64,000 nucleotides of DNA, taken from contig NZ_JABVCQ010000008.1 of NCBI RefSeq assembly GCF_014145225.1, forward strand, positions 1 through 64,000, read 5' to 3'. The position numbers were made by a program, and so were the translations under genes. This DNA is from Thiospirillum jenense (GTDB taxonomy: Bacteria; Pseudomonadota; Gammaproteobacteria; Chromatiales; Chromatiaceae). The number at the start of each line of letters is the position of its first letter. Position 1 is the stretch's first letter. Below the pieces are notes generated by a model. The model was not told where the DNA came from. It saw only the letters and a program-made list of their open reading frames with translations, and did not search any database. Positions 8,477 through 16,846 of this stretch are shown here, piece by piece.

Positions 8477-8595
8477 CAAATCGTCTCCTAGTTTATTGTG
8501 ATTGCTCACTGCATGACTGCCATTCGTTCGTAGATCAATTCGCGATTAATCAACGAATTGCGGTTTTCGGATTCCAACCTAGCACCGCGCCAGTG

Positions 8596-8640
8596 CCGCT
8601 GTTAAGCGTGACACAGATCACACAATTTGTCACGCCGCGC
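8596..8640 (-). promoter_or_regulatory. Remnant of a CRISPR leader with CRP-type palindrome
   Basis: This stretch closely matches the array-distal ends of leaders 1 and 2 (near 17460-17500 and 24038-24080). It includes CGTGACACAGATCACA at 8607-8622, one base away from the CRP consensus TGTGA-N6-TCACA. As in the other two cases it lies directly downstream of a cas gene stop codon (cmr6). The rest of the leader and the array are missing, so it appears to be the stub of a third leader. Confidence 0.7.
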
Positions 8641-8656
8641 ACCACAACTCGCCAAA

Positions 8657-9697
8657 TTACTGCGTATAAATCGCCTTCGCGTACTTGGCAGCGCCCGTGA
8701 GTGACTGCTCCCACCAACCCTTCGCCTGCCAACGCGACTGAATATCCGCCAACGCCGCCGCCTTGAGTGCCGCATCCGTCAACGCTGCCCACTCGTTCAC
8801 CAAGCCCTTGCCGCGCAACGTGTCATCGGTGCTGGCACGATTCTGCTGCGCCAGCCGCGCAATCGTCTCATCCACCCACGCACAGGTTGGCGCGGCGGGC
8901 ACCAGCGGCGCGGGATCAAACAGCCCGTAACCGGTGCGCGTTTTCGCCCCAATGCCGCGACTGGCCAGCGCCGCCAGCAGCATCTGTTCGGCCACATCCA
9001 ACCAGCCGAGCGCGTTGGCGGGCGCTTCTAACACAAACAAAAAACTGCCCTGCACCGCGATCTGCGCATTCGGCACCGGGCTATCCAAATCACTCGCCGG
9101 CGTCGCGCCCTCGTTGCCGTAGTAATCGAGGTGATGCGTGGTCACGATTTCCTCGACCAGCGGGCGATTTTTATCTGAAGCGGGCGCAGAGCCGGGTACC
9201 CACCACGCATCGTGAAAACTGACCAATCCCGCCAAGCCGTCGCGCTGTTCACCAGTCGGATCGGCCGCCGCGCCAAACAACTCGTCAATCACCGCCGGGT
9301 GCTGCCGCGCAAACAAACTGCCGCTGACGTGCGCTCGCACCACGCCCTTGATACTGGAGCCGGGGATGTACGGCATTCCGTAGGTGTGACTGATTGCGCA
9401 GCCGGTTTCCAACAGCCCGCCGCCCGTCAAGCCGATAAACAGCCGCGATTCCAGCGCGAGAATGACCTGCCGAAAACGGCGCACATCCGCCGTCGCGGTG
9501 CGCCAGCGTTGATAAGCGTTGTGATAAAAATCACCGGCGGGAATCGCGCAAATCCGTTGCAGGTGCGCGGTTTTAGCCGTTTTATTCTCCTCGTCGTACT
9601 GCTCAAACCCGCGCTGGATCAGCAAACCGGGGTGGGCGTCATTTGCAGCGCGGTACAGCGGGCGCAGCGCCTCGCGCATCAGTTCAGTCGCGGCCAT
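8657..9697 (-). CDS. cmr6: Type III-B RAMP protein Cmr6
   Basis: Motifs YIPGSSIKGVVRAHV near residue 110 and GIGAKTRTGYGLF near residue 247 are the glycine-rich RAMP loops of Cmr6. At 346 residues it has the usual length. In the Cmr complex it caps the crRNA 3' side next to Cmr1. Its ATG overlaps the cmr5 stop codon in TAATG, so it is translationally coupled. It is the last gene of the cmr operon; a leader remnant follows. Confidence 0.92.
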   Translation of the reverse strand: MAATELMREALRPLYRAANDAHPGLLIQRGFEQYDEENKTAKTAHLQRICAIPAGDFYHNAYQRWRTATADVRRFRQVILALESRLFIGLTGGGLLETGCAISHTYGMPYIPGSSIKGVVRAHVSGSLFARQHPAVIDELFGAAADPTGEQRDGLAGLVSFHDAWWVPGSAPASDKNRPLVEEIVTTHHLDYYGNEGATPASDLDSPVPNAQIAVQGSFLFVLEAPANALGWLDVAEQMLLAALASRGIGAKTRTGYGLFDPAPLVPAAPTCAWVDETIARLAQQNRASTDDTLRGKGLVNEWAALTDAALKAAALADIQSRWQAKGWWEQSLTGAAKYAKAIYTQ

Positions 9698-10101
9698 TAT
9701 TTGCCCTCCTTGTCAACACTCTCACCCGTCGCATCCACCCGCAACAAACCCTGCACATAGCGCTTGAGCCAACCGGCCGCCTCCAGCGCCTGCCGCGTCA
9801 ACTTGAGCGTCTGCTGCAAATCAGCCGCGATGATTTGCCGGTGCAACGTGTCGCGGTCGGAGGTTTTCACCGCGTCACCCGCGCACAACACCGCGTTGAG
9901 ATCGTCCAGCACCAACAAATGCTCCGGCGCACTGCTGCCTTTAGCCAGCAGAAATCCCGTCGCCTGCGCCAGCCCGTTTTGCAAAATCATGCCCGGCAAT
10001 TTGTGGACAATCGCCCCGTATTTTTTCGTGTTATCAGCATTCTGCCGCGCTGCCACCCGCTCATACGCCGCTGCCGCCACGCAATGCGCCCGCATTTTCA
10101 T
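9697..10101 (-). CDS. cmr5: Type III-B small subunit Cmr5
   Basis: The open frame extends further upstream inside cmr4, but the ATG at 10101 overlaps the cmr4 stop in ATGA and gives a 134-residue protein beginning MKMRAHCVAAAAYERV, the expected Cmr5 size and helical pattern. The sequence AIVHKLPGMILQNGLAQATGFLL matches the conserved Cmr5 helices. Cmr5 forms the inner belly filament of the complex against target RNA. It is coupled to cmr4 before it and cmr6 after it. Confidence 0.9.
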   Translation of the reverse strand: MKMRAHCVAAAAYERVAARQNADNTKKYGAIVHKLPGMILQNGLAQATGFLLAKGSSAPEHLLVLDDLNAVLCAGDAVKTSDRDTLHRQIIAADLQQTLKLTRQALEAAGWLKRYVQGLLRVDATGESVDKEGK

Positions 10102-10991
10102 GCCAAATCCTCCCACGCCAATAACCGCACCAGTCCGCGCCCGACACCCGCTTGACCGCCGAGTTGCAACAATGCGCCGCGGTCGAGCGCCAGCGCGGTA
10201 CGCAAATCGCTGACCAAATCCGCCGCGTCGCGCTGCTGCTGGCGCTCGTTGGAATCGCTCACCGCGTAAATCCCCCACAACACCGCCTCGGCCGGCAAAT
10301 GTTCCTCAAACCACAGTGCGCCCTGTTTAACCGTGCCAGTCTGCTCGTCAATCGTGATGCGGGTGCGCAGTTCCGTCGCCGTTTCACTCAAATAACCCAA
10401 AATGTTGTCGGGCAAAATGGCGAAACGATTGACAAAATCCGTTTGGCCGCTGGCGTCACAGGTATGCACCAGCGCGGCAATCAACTCCGCCCACGCCCGC
10501 ACTTGCGCGTTACGTTCCACTTTCAAATCCAAATCTTCCAACACCAGCGTGTCAGCGGTCACGTTGACCGACTCCAGCGCCACCAGCGCGTTTTCCGCTT
10601 TAACGGCGCGGGGCACCGCCGGCGTTTTGATCCCGACGCTGGCCAAATCGCGGGCGTAACGATCCAAAATGAACGGCGCGGTGACGTAACAGGTGATGCC
10701 GGCCAGCGCACGGATGGGCATGATTAACAGGTGCGCGTCACCGACGGTCAACGCACCAGCAAAACTCTCGTCATTGGTTTTGGGATTTTTCGGGCCAAAC
10801 AACTGTTTCGCCAGCGGCTCATTGGTAGCCGTGATGTCCTGCCGCAGTACGCCGCGCAGTGATGACCCCGGCACGATGGGCAATTGGGTAGCGCGGGCGC
10901 GGGCAATCGGTAAATCCACAACGCCGACGGATTGACCAGTGCCGCAGTGCAGCGCGGAGAGCGTGTGCAGATGAAAGAGACGTGGTTGCAT
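10098..10991 (-). CDS. cmr4: Type III-B backbone RAMP protein Cmr4
   Basis: The ATG at 10991 has AGGA eight bases upstream and gives 297 residues starting MQPRLFHLHTLSALHCGTG, the characteristic Cmr4 N-terminus; a GTG at 11009 lies upstream of that ribosome-binding site. IVPGSSLRGVLRQDI is the RAMP glycine loop and GQAGVGRGLVRL the C-terminal one. Cmr4 subunits form the crRNA-binding backbone and cleave target RNA at six-nucleotide steps. The gene ends in ATGA overlap with cmr5. Confidence 0.93.
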   Translation of the reverse strand: MQPRLFHLHTLSALHCGTGQSVGVVDLPIARARATQLPIVPGSSLRGVLRQDITATNEPLAKQLFGPKNPKTNDESFAGALTVGDAHLLIMPIRALAGITCYVTAPFILDRYARDLASVGIKTPAVPRAVKAENALVALESVNVTADTLVLEDLDLKVERNAQVRAWAELIAALVHTCDASGQTDFVNRFAILPDNILGYLSETATELRTRITIDEQTGTVKQGALWFEEHLPAEAVLWGIYAVSDSNERQQQRDAADLVSDLRTALALDRGALLQLGGQAGVGRGLVRLLAWEDLA

Positions 10992-11031
10992 GGTGGCGTC
11001 CTGTAACACAGTTGGGAAATGGGCGATTTAT

Positions 11032-12315
11032 TCAGTCGGTGATTGGCGACCACGCGGCCGGCAACGCGAGGCCGAAACCATCGTGGCGGTCTTGGTCAGC
11101 GTCACAAATGCTGGTCAACCACAGCGCGGCCAGCGTTTCCGCGGGCGGTTGATTGACCAATTTGAACCAGTAGGTCGCCCCCGCCGCGACCGATTTGCGC
11201 GTCGGCCGCGGCGCTTGTGTGACCAAATCCCAGCCGGAGTGCGGTTGCCACCGTTCAACGGCCGCGGCCACCAGTTGCAATTCCACATCAGGCGCAGTCG
11301 GTGGGCTGCCGATCAGTTGATCGTTCAACCAGTCGGGGCGGTAGCCGGCCGCAAAACAGGCGGACGTCAGCAACGTCAACGTCAACCCGCCACTTTTGGC
11401 GATGTCGGCAAACCAGTTGGCGGGCGGCTGCGGCCACACCGTTTCCGCTTCGGGCTGCAACCGCGCCAGTCGCCGTTCACCGCCCAAATGCACCAGTCCG
11501 GCGGCGAGTGGCTCGGCACAGCGCGCCAGCAGCCGCACACTTGGCACATCAGTTTTTTTCAACCACTGATTATCCGCGGCAAAATCCAGTCCTTCGGTTT
11601 GGAACAGCCGACTGGTTTCCGATGCCAACGTCCGCTCGTCAATGGCGACGTGGGTGCGTTTATCACCCGCCGGTGGCGACCAACCGCGCTCGGTTAATCG
11701 CTTGTGATCAACTGGCTGACCACGCCGAAAATTGCGCAAATCGTCTAAATCCCACCACGCCGGCCCTTTGCTGGCCTTGACCTTTTCATCCACGTTGAGC
11801 CGCACCGGCAGCAGGCCGGCGGGCAAATCAGTTCCGCAACCGTCCTCCAATTTGCGCGGTTCAGCGCGAATGCAGCGGGCATCATCACCTTCGCCGAAAT
11901 ACTGCGCATCCGCTGGCTTCGGCACGAGGTAACTGACAATTTGCCCGGCGTGATCCACGCGCACCAGCAGCGGCGCGGCGATTGTGAGTTGAGCGAGGTC
12001 GAGATTGAATGGGCGACCAGTCGCTCGCGCCCACGCCGTGCGCAAACACCCGGCAACGGTTGAGGGCGGCGGAAATCGCGCCGGATCAGCGCCCGTCTGC
12101 CCATCAAATGGTCGCCCCGAGCGCACGATCAGCGGTGCCAGCGGTTCGAGCGTCACCACCGGACTGGGCGGCGGCGACTTGACCTGCTGGCGTTCCACCG
12201 CCGCACCAGTCGCGGGCGTGGCCGCCGCTTGATCTGGTGCAGTTGACCGCGCATTTGACTTTTGTTTGTCATAACGCGGCGCACTTTTTTGTTTATGTTT
12301 ATTCGGTTTAGCCAT
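11032..12315 (-). CDS. cmr3: Type III-B RAMP protein Cmr3
   Basis: The start at 12315 (427 residues) has AGGTG eight bases upstream; the open frame continues back to 12390 but into the flanking repeat. After a low-complexity basic and Pro-rich N-terminal tail of about 60 residues, LEPLAPLIVRSGRPF and FPPPSTVAGCLRTAW are the Cmr3 signature, and GFGLALPAAW is the C-terminal glycine loop. Cmr3 binds the crRNA 5' handle beside Cmr2. The gene is separated from cmr2 by DUF29 and by an opposite-strand toxin-antitoxin pair, so it may now depend on a promoter of its own. The extended N-terminal tail is unusual. Confidence 0.9.
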   Translation of the reverse strand: MAKPNKHKQKSAPRYDKQKSNARSTAPDQAAATPATGAAVERQQVKSPPPSPVVTLEPLAPLIVRSGRPFDGQTGADPARFPPPSTVAGCLRTAWARATGRPFNLDLAQLTIAAPLLVRVDHAGQIVSYLVPKPADAQYFGEGDDARCIRAEPRKLEDGCGTDLPAGLLPVRLNVDEKVKASKGPAWWDLDDLRNFRRGQPVDHKRLTERGWSPPAGDKRTHVAIDERTLASETSRLFQTEGLDFAADNQWLKKTDVPSVRLLARCAEPLAAGLVHLGGERRLARLQPEAETVWPQPPANWFADIAKSGGLTLTLLTSACFAAGYRPDWLNDQLIGSPPTAPDVELQLVAAAVERWQPHSGWDLVTQAPRPTRKSVAAGATYWFKLVNQPPAETLAALWLTSICDADQDRHDGFGLALPAAWSPITD

Positions 12316-12320
12316 CAATT

Positions 12321-12348
12321 TGCACCTGTTATTAAACTGGCAACCAAT
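12321..12348. repeat. 28-bp direct repeat, left copy, flanking toxin-antitoxin insertion
   Basis: Begins tgcacctgttattaaactgg; matches 13029-13056 over 28 bp with one mismatch (c versus a). On the minus strand it carries the AGGTG that serves as ribosome-binding site of cmr3. Confidence 0.85.
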
Positions 12349-12426
12349 CTGATTTTGCGGGTGCGCTATTATTAGCGACTTCCATCTCACTTGGTCTTTG
12401 AGACTGACAATTTAAGAGCAATAGAA

Positions 12427-12660
12427 ATGAGCGTAGATCACTTATTACACCGCATCACCATCGATCCACACATCTGCGGCGGGCGGCCGTGTCTGCGGGG
12501 AATGCGCATTCGTGTCAAGGATGTCCTTGATTTACTAGCCGCCGGTGCATCGCATGACGAGATTCTCAGCGACTATCCCTACCTTGAAGAAGCCGACATC
12601 TTTGCGGCGCTCGCCTATGCGTCACAACAAACTGACCACTGTATTTTGCGGGTTGCCTGA
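12427..12660 (+). CDS. DUF433 antitoxin-like protein
   Basis: A 77-residue protein from the ATG at 12427 (MSVDHLLHRITIDPHICGG); the frame is open back to 12391. The motif GGRPCLRGMRIRVKDVLDLLAAG followed by DYPYLEEADIFAALAYA is typical of DUF433, a VapB-like antitoxin family with a winged-helix fold. It lies three bases upstream of the DUF5615 gene, its usual partner. It is on the strand opposite to the cmr operon it interrupts. Confidence 0.85.
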   Translation: MSVDHLLHRITIDPHICGGRPCLRGMRIRVKDVLDLLAAGASHDEILSDYPYLEEADIFAALAYASQQTDHCILRVA

Positions 12661-12663
12661 CCA

Positions 12664-13008
12664 ATGCGGTTCCTCGTGGATGCCCAGTTGCCACCGGCGT
12701 TAGCACGGTGGTTAAGCGAGCGCGGTCACGAAGCGGCGCATGTACTTGATCTTGGGCTATTGACGGCCAGCGATCAGACCATCTGGATGCACGCCTGCAA
12801 AACCGACGCGGTACTCATCACTAAAGATCAGGATTTCGTGACATTCCTTTCCATCAATCTTAATGGCACGGCGGTTGTTTGGGTGCGCACCGGTAATACG
12901 ACTCGACGTGAATTACTGACATGGTTTGACAAAGTCCTGCCAAGTATTGAACAAGCATTGGCCGCTGGAGAAACATTGATTGAGATAAGTCCGTTGGAGA
13001 AACACTGA
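12664..13008 (+). CDS. DUF5615 PIN-like toxin
   Basis: MRFLVDAQLPPALARWLSERGH, LITKDQDF and the acidic residues between them define the DUF5615/Mut7-C PIN-like family, putative ribonucleases paired with DUF433 proteins. The gene follows its antitoxin by three bases. A 29-bp tandem duplication at its 3' end (12967-13024) shifts the frame, so the protein ends SPLEKH instead of stopping at the TAA after the first ISP. The fold should not be affected, as only the tail changes. Confidence 0.85.
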   Translation: MRFLVDAQLPPALARWLSERGHEAAHVLDLGLLTASDQTIWMHACKTDAVLITKDQDFVTFLSINLNGTAVVWVRTGNTTRRELLTWFDKVLPSIEQALAAGETLIEISPLEKH

Positions 13009-13024
13009 TTGAGATAAGTCCGTA
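12967..13024 (+). repeat. 29-bp tandem duplication at the toxin 3' end
   Basis: Two copies with period 29 (starting ggagaaaca at 12967 and 12996), differing at a single internal base. Since 29 is not a multiple of three, the second copy is read in another frame and sets a new stop at 13006-13008. The untranslated second copy still ends ccgtaa, the presumed ancestral stop. Confidence 0.8.
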
Positions 13025-13028
13025 AATC

Positions 13029-13056
13029 TGCACCTGTTATTAAACTGGAAACCAAT
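13029..13056. repeat. 28-bp direct repeat, right copy, flanking toxin-antitoxin insertion
   Basis: Same as 12321-12348 with one mismatch. It overlaps the last codons of the DUF29 gene (KTNWFPV and stop), so before insertion the DUF29 stop, this sequence and the cmr3 start were probably contiguous. Confidence 0.85.
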
Positions 13057-13483
13057 TAGTTTTCAATATGTTTTCTAATGGCCACGGGCACTCCATTGGC
13101 AACGCGGTCAATCCAGTTTCCCGCACGGCTAAATCACGCCCATCATTCCACGCATCGGCAAACCAATCGGGATCGGACAAGGTGTGTTTAAGACTGGGAA
13201 TGCGCCGCAACCGACGGGCAATTGCCGAGCGCTGAGTGCGAATGGTGGATTCCCAACTCGCGCCGCGCCGTTCTGATTGATACGCCCATTTGAGTAAATG
13301 CCCAATTAAAACGGCGAGGCGGCTAATCAATTCGCGCTGTTCACTTTTACCCACGTCAGCAATCTCATCGGCAAGGTGTTCTAAATCAAGCCGTTCCAAT
13401 TGACTAGCGCGTAATGCCGCCGCTTGTTCATTCGCCCACGCGACGATGTCGTGGTCATACAAATTGAAATGTGCGCTCGTCAC
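13040..13483 (-). CDS. DUF29 family protein
   Basis: A 147-residue protein with the DUF29 pattern: LYDHDIVAWANEQAAALRA, LDLEHLADEIADVGKSEQREL, LLKWAYQSERRG and PWPLENIL. DUF29 proteins are helical, of unknown function, and multicopy in cyanobacteria and sulfur bacteria. It starts three bases after the cas10 stop and is co-oriented, so it is translated with the cmr operon, yet it is not a standard Cmr subunit. It may be a passenger, or a local addition to the complex. Confidence 0.85.
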   Translation of the reverse strand: MTSAHFNLYDHDIVAWANEQAAALRASQLERLDLEHLADEIADVGKSEQRELISRLAVLIGHLLKWAYQSERRGASWESTIRTQRSAIARRLRRIPSLKHTLSDPDWFADAWNDGRDLAVRETGLTALPMECPWPLENILKTNWFPV

Positions 13484-13486
13484 GAA

Positions 13487-15337
13487 TTATTCCCCCCGCA
13501 CGTTCAAATCATTCGCAGAGCGGGCGGCTAACCACCGCGCCATGATGAGCGTATTTGCCAGTTTGGCTAGTGGCTGGCGCTGAGTTGAATTGAGAATCAA
13601 ATCGCGTTCTTTATCATTTAATTGATCGCCACCGCCTTTCATTCGCGCACGGTCAAGCATTCGGGCAACTTCAGCGCGGCGCATTCCAATTGCAGTCGGC
13701 GTTTGATCGTCGCGCAACCAATCCAATCGCAAATCAATAGCGCGTAAATCATAAGCAACGCGGCTGGGCAATTGACCGGCACGGTAGGCGTTAATAAATT
13801 GCTGTAAATCATCAAAGGCGGTGGCGTCATTCCAATTCGCCCGCCATTTCACTTCGCCGCCGGAACGCACACCTAAAATGATCGCCAGTGCATTGCGTTG
13901 TTGCTGCTCTGGCAGACCATTGCCTTTCGCCAAATGCTCGGCATCACCAGCGCGTTTGCGCAACCGCCCGAGTGGTTCCATGAAATGACCAATGCCCAAG
14001 CCGACCGACAGCGTCGGGGATTCCGCCGCGTCCACCCGCAAATCAGTCGCCACCTTGCCCATAACTTTGGCAAATTCGTCAGCCAATGCACGAGCGCACG
14101 GCACCGCGTTGGGCAGCGGCAGCAGCGCCAGCACGTCGTCACCACCGGCGTAAATCGCATGACCGCGATGTTTGCGCACGATTTCGCGCACGCTCGATGC
14201 AAAGCCATGTAATTCGCGGGAGATGGCGCGTGAGTTATCGGCAGTTTTCGCCTGTTGCAGCAATTTGCCCATGCGGTCGCCGTCCGCCTTGAGAATCACC
14301 GCATAGGGCACCGGCGCACCAGCGTCTTTCGATAACTGTCTGATGACTGAGCGCAATTGATCGAGCGCGGCGATTTCGTCCGCACCGAGCGCATCATCAC
14401 CCCGCCCAGCGCGGGCGTTATCCAAGCGGAATTCGTACAGCAACTGAGCATCGTAGGGCAGCGCGGCGTAAATACTTTGCCCAGTCTTAGAATCCACGTT
14501 GCCGCGCACCCGAGTGGCGAGATCAAATTGCACAAGCGGGTCATACGCCGCGCTCAACGCCCGCTGCTGGTCGGGTTGCAACTGTTCAATCCACGGATCG
14601 GCCGCCACCCGTGCATACGCAGTGAATTGTTCAACATCGCCGGCCAGTCGTTTCATCACGCCCAACGCATCGAGTTGTTCACTGCCGGACAAGCCGAGTT
14701 TGAGACGATCACGATGTTTGTCACTCCAGCGCTCGGCGTCGGGCAACACGGTCTCCATCGCCCCGTCGAGCGACGACTTGGGCAAACCAGCGAGTTCGAG
14801 TGCGGACGGTTGGAAATCGCGGGTGGTTTTGCGAGCGGCCAACGTGGCGCTGAGGTTGACGCTGGCGCGTTGATAAGCGGTCTGCTCACCAGTCGCGCTG
14901 TCGGCAATTTCCACCCACGCGGCAAAGGATTCGAGGATGTCGCCGATCTGCGCTTGCCACACGTCGTGCCGCAATTTAACCCGCAATTCACCCAGTGCTT
15001 GCTCGCCCAATTCCCGCAACCGTTCAGCGGCCGCCGTTTTGGCACGTTCGCACAGATCACGCGCCGCGGCCGCGTCGGCTAACTCAACCTCAGCGCGGAT
15101 AATGTTGGCAATGTTGGCGTCGTCACGCGGCGTTTTTTGCGGTTGGAGTTCCACGTCGGGATTGGCCGGACACGGGAAAATCAGGCAGCCGGGTTGCGCT
15201 TGATGCAGGACGCGGGCGGCGGCGCGGGCGGATTCTGACAACAACCACGAGCCGCACCACAGATCACGAGTGCGCCGCGCCGCTTCGATCAGGCTCTGCA
15301 CGGGGCCGAGTGAGAGTGTCACCAAATAACGCGGCAT
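13487..15337 (-). CDS. cmr2: Type III-B Cas10 (Cmr2), no HD domain
   Basis: The protein begins directly with YLVTLSLGPVQSLIEAARRTRDLW, the Cmr2 N-terminal palm region, and has no HD nuclease domain ahead of it; 616 residues is short for Cas10. The cyclase motif is IYAGGDDVLALL (GGDD at residues 398-401), preceded by LKADGDRMGKLL, so cyclic oligoadenylate synthesis should be possible while Cas10 DNase activity of the HD type is absent. It starts three bases after cmr1 and is followed three bases later by DUF29. It would signal to the CARF proteins at 1918 and 3305. Confidence 0.93.
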   Translation of the reverse strand: MPRYLVTLSLGPVQSLIEAARRTRDLWCGSWLLSESARAAARVLHQAQPGCLIFPCPANPDVELQPQKTPRDDANIANIIRAEVELADAAAARDLCERAKTAAAERLRELGEQALGELRVKLRHDVWQAQIGDILESFAAWVEIADSATGEQTAYQRASVNLSATLAARKTTRDFQPSALELAGLPKSSLDGAMETVLPDAERWSDKHRDRLKLGLSGSEQLDALGVMKRLAGDVEQFTAYARVAADPWIEQLQPDQQRALSAAYDPLVQFDLATRVRGNVDSKTGQSIYAALPYDAQLLYEFRLDNARAGRGDDALGADEIAALDQLRSVIRQLSKDAGAPVPYAVILKADGDRMGKLLQQAKTADNSRAISRELHGFASSVREIVRKHRGHAIYAGGDDVLALLPLPNAVPCARALADEFAKVMGKVATDLRVDAAESPTLSVGLGIGHFMEPLGRLRKRAGDAEHLAKGNGLPEQQQRNALAIILGVRSGGEVKWRANWNDATAFDDLQQFINAYRAGQLPSRVAYDLRAIDLRLDWLRDDQTPTAIGMRRAEVARMLDRARMKGGGDQLNDKERDLILNSTQRQPLAKLANTLIMARWLAARSANDLNVRGE

Positions 15338-15340
15338 GGT

Positions 15341-16621
15341 TTAGCGCTCCTCAAAATAGTGGAGAAATGCGGTCAGTGGATCATCACCGCGTTTTTGCAT
15401 CGGTTCGATTTGCGCGGCCAGTTGCTGGCGCTCGGCGGGCGCAGTCGGCCAAGCGCGCTTAAATGTTCCGTCACCAAATCCCGCTCTGACAGTGAGCGCC
15501 GCTTCCCAGCCGGGCAGCAGTAACGCGGCCGGCCGCCAATTTTTGCCATCCCAGTACGGGCGCAGGATCAGTTGACTGGCCATGCGGTCGCCTTTGCGAT
15601 CACCCATGTCGGGTACCAGCAACTGCTGCGGTGGCTCGCCTTTGTTCTCATCTTTGAAATGAAACACAATCGGCAAACCGAACGCGGCGCGGGGGTAAAC
15701 GGTGGTGACGGGATGGGTCGGTTGATGGCCGTGCGAATGCCGTCTGGTTTGGTGGCGGATGATGTCCGGCTCCGGCCAGCGGCTGCGCCCGGCCGGACTT
15801 TCTGATCCGGGTGAACGTGGATCACGTCCCAGATCAATGCCTTGCCGAAAATCACGCAACCGCGTCACGCTCATTTTCCACGCCAATTCCGCCGTTTTTT
15901 CCACTGCACGGACACACAACTGCCCGCCGCGTTGCGCCACTTCCTCGGCCGTGACCAGCGGCAAATTACTGACTTGCACTGCGCCTAACCCGCGCCGCGT
16001 CCGCGCACCGACACCGCCGAAACTCGCCCACCAGCGCAGCGCGGCGGTCACTTCGGCACGTTGCGCGGCAGTCAAATCCGCGTCACGCACACCGAGGCGA
16101 AATCCCAATCCGGCGCGGATCAATTTGTGCGGCGGCACTTCTGCCGCCCGTTTATCTTTGGTCAATTCACCCCGCGCCGGAAACAGAGCGTAACTGTCTA
16201 TCCAGTCGGCCGCGTCGGGCATGGTTTTCAATTCACCCGGTTTGTTGGGATTGGATTGATAAATAAAGGCCGGTTCGGGATGCGTCTGACCAGTGATGCG
16301 ATCAATGCGCACCGCCACTTTGCTGGCGACGGGATTTTTATTGCCGATCCCGCCCCAAATCGCCACTTCCCGCTGGAACATCTCCGCAGATGAGGCAAAG
16401 GGGCCGTTGGCAATGCGCCACCAAAAGCGCAGTTGCCCGCGAATGCCGGCAGCGCGAATTGGCATGGCAGTGTCCACTTCGGCAGCGCGGACGCCACCGC
16501 CGTACAACGGCGTGACCAGTTTGCAGGTGTAGTGCGTCCAGGGATCAGCGTTGGCCGACGTGGCAGTTGACCAGTCAGCGAGTGCTGTTTGGGGATCGAG
16601 GGCGGGGTTGAGTTGCCGCAT
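15341..16621 (-). CDS. cmr1: Type III-B RAMP protein Cmr1
   Basis: The ATG at 16621 has GGAG nine bases upstream and is preferred; the ATG at 16636 has AGGA abutting it. LVTPLYGGGV followed by IRAAGIRGQLRFWWR is the Cmr1 signature, and GGVGARTRRGLGAVQV is the glycine-rich loop. About 426 residues is normal. Cmr1 sits at the crRNA 3' end of the complex. It is the first gene of the cmr operon, 180 bp downstream of the terminator that closes array 1. Confidence 0.92.
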   Translation of the reverse strand: MRQLNPALDPQTALADWSTATSANADPWTHYTCKLVTPLYGGGVRAAEVDTAMPIRAAGIRGQLRFWWRIANGPFASSAEMFQREVAIWGGIGNKNPVASKVAVRIDRITGQTHPEPAFIYQSNPNKPGELKTMPDAADWIDSYALFPARGELTKDKRAAEVPPHKLIRAGLGFRLGVRDADLTAAQRAEVTAALRWWASFGGVGARTRRGLGAVQVSNLPLVTAEEVAQRGGQLCVRAVEKTAELAWKMSVTRLRDFRQGIDLGRDPRSPGSESPAGRSRWPEPDIIRHQTRRHSHGHQPTHPVTTVYPRAAFGLPIVFHFKDENKGEPPQQLLVPDMGDRKGDRMASQLILRPYWDGKNWRPAALLLPGWEAALTVRAGFGDGTFKRAWPTAPAERQQLAAQIEPMQKRGDDPLTAFLHYFEER

Positions 16622-16636
16622 GGGTGATTGCTCCAT

Positions 16637-16817
16637 TCCTGCGATGAGGGCGTGAGTTCATCGGAGAATAGTATCGCCTATGCTGGCGCAGGTGCTAGGG
16701 ATGACAAGGTTGTGGCGGGGCGATGTTGGGGAATGACGATTTGGGTTGCGGCTTAATTGCCGTGTTCAAATCAAATTATCTTGGATTGACTATATCGCTG
16801 CTATTCATACGTCACAC
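16637..16817 (-). promoter_or_regulatory. Probable cmr operon promoter region
   Basis: This interval shares two blocks with the region before csm1 (23434-23536): gatagtatcgcc close to the start codon, and tgacaaggttgtgg with ggaatgacgattt further out. The shared blocks suggest that both effector operons respond to the same control. I cannot place a convincing -35/-10 pair; GATACTAT on the minus strand at about 16665 is the best -10-like candidate. Confidence 0.45.
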
Positions 16818-16846
16818 AAAAAACCCGCCTAATTCGGCGGGTTTTT
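16818..16846 (-). terminator. Intrinsic terminator closing array 1
   Basis: Stem acccgcc / ggcgggt flanked by A and T runs, five-base loop. In the minus-strand direction it follows the last degenerate repeat and isolates the array from the cmr operon. Confidence 0.85.

Noticed and set aside
10102-10278. N-terminal extension of Cmr5
   Set aside because: The codons lie wholly inside cmr4; the ATGA overlap and family length place the start at 10101.
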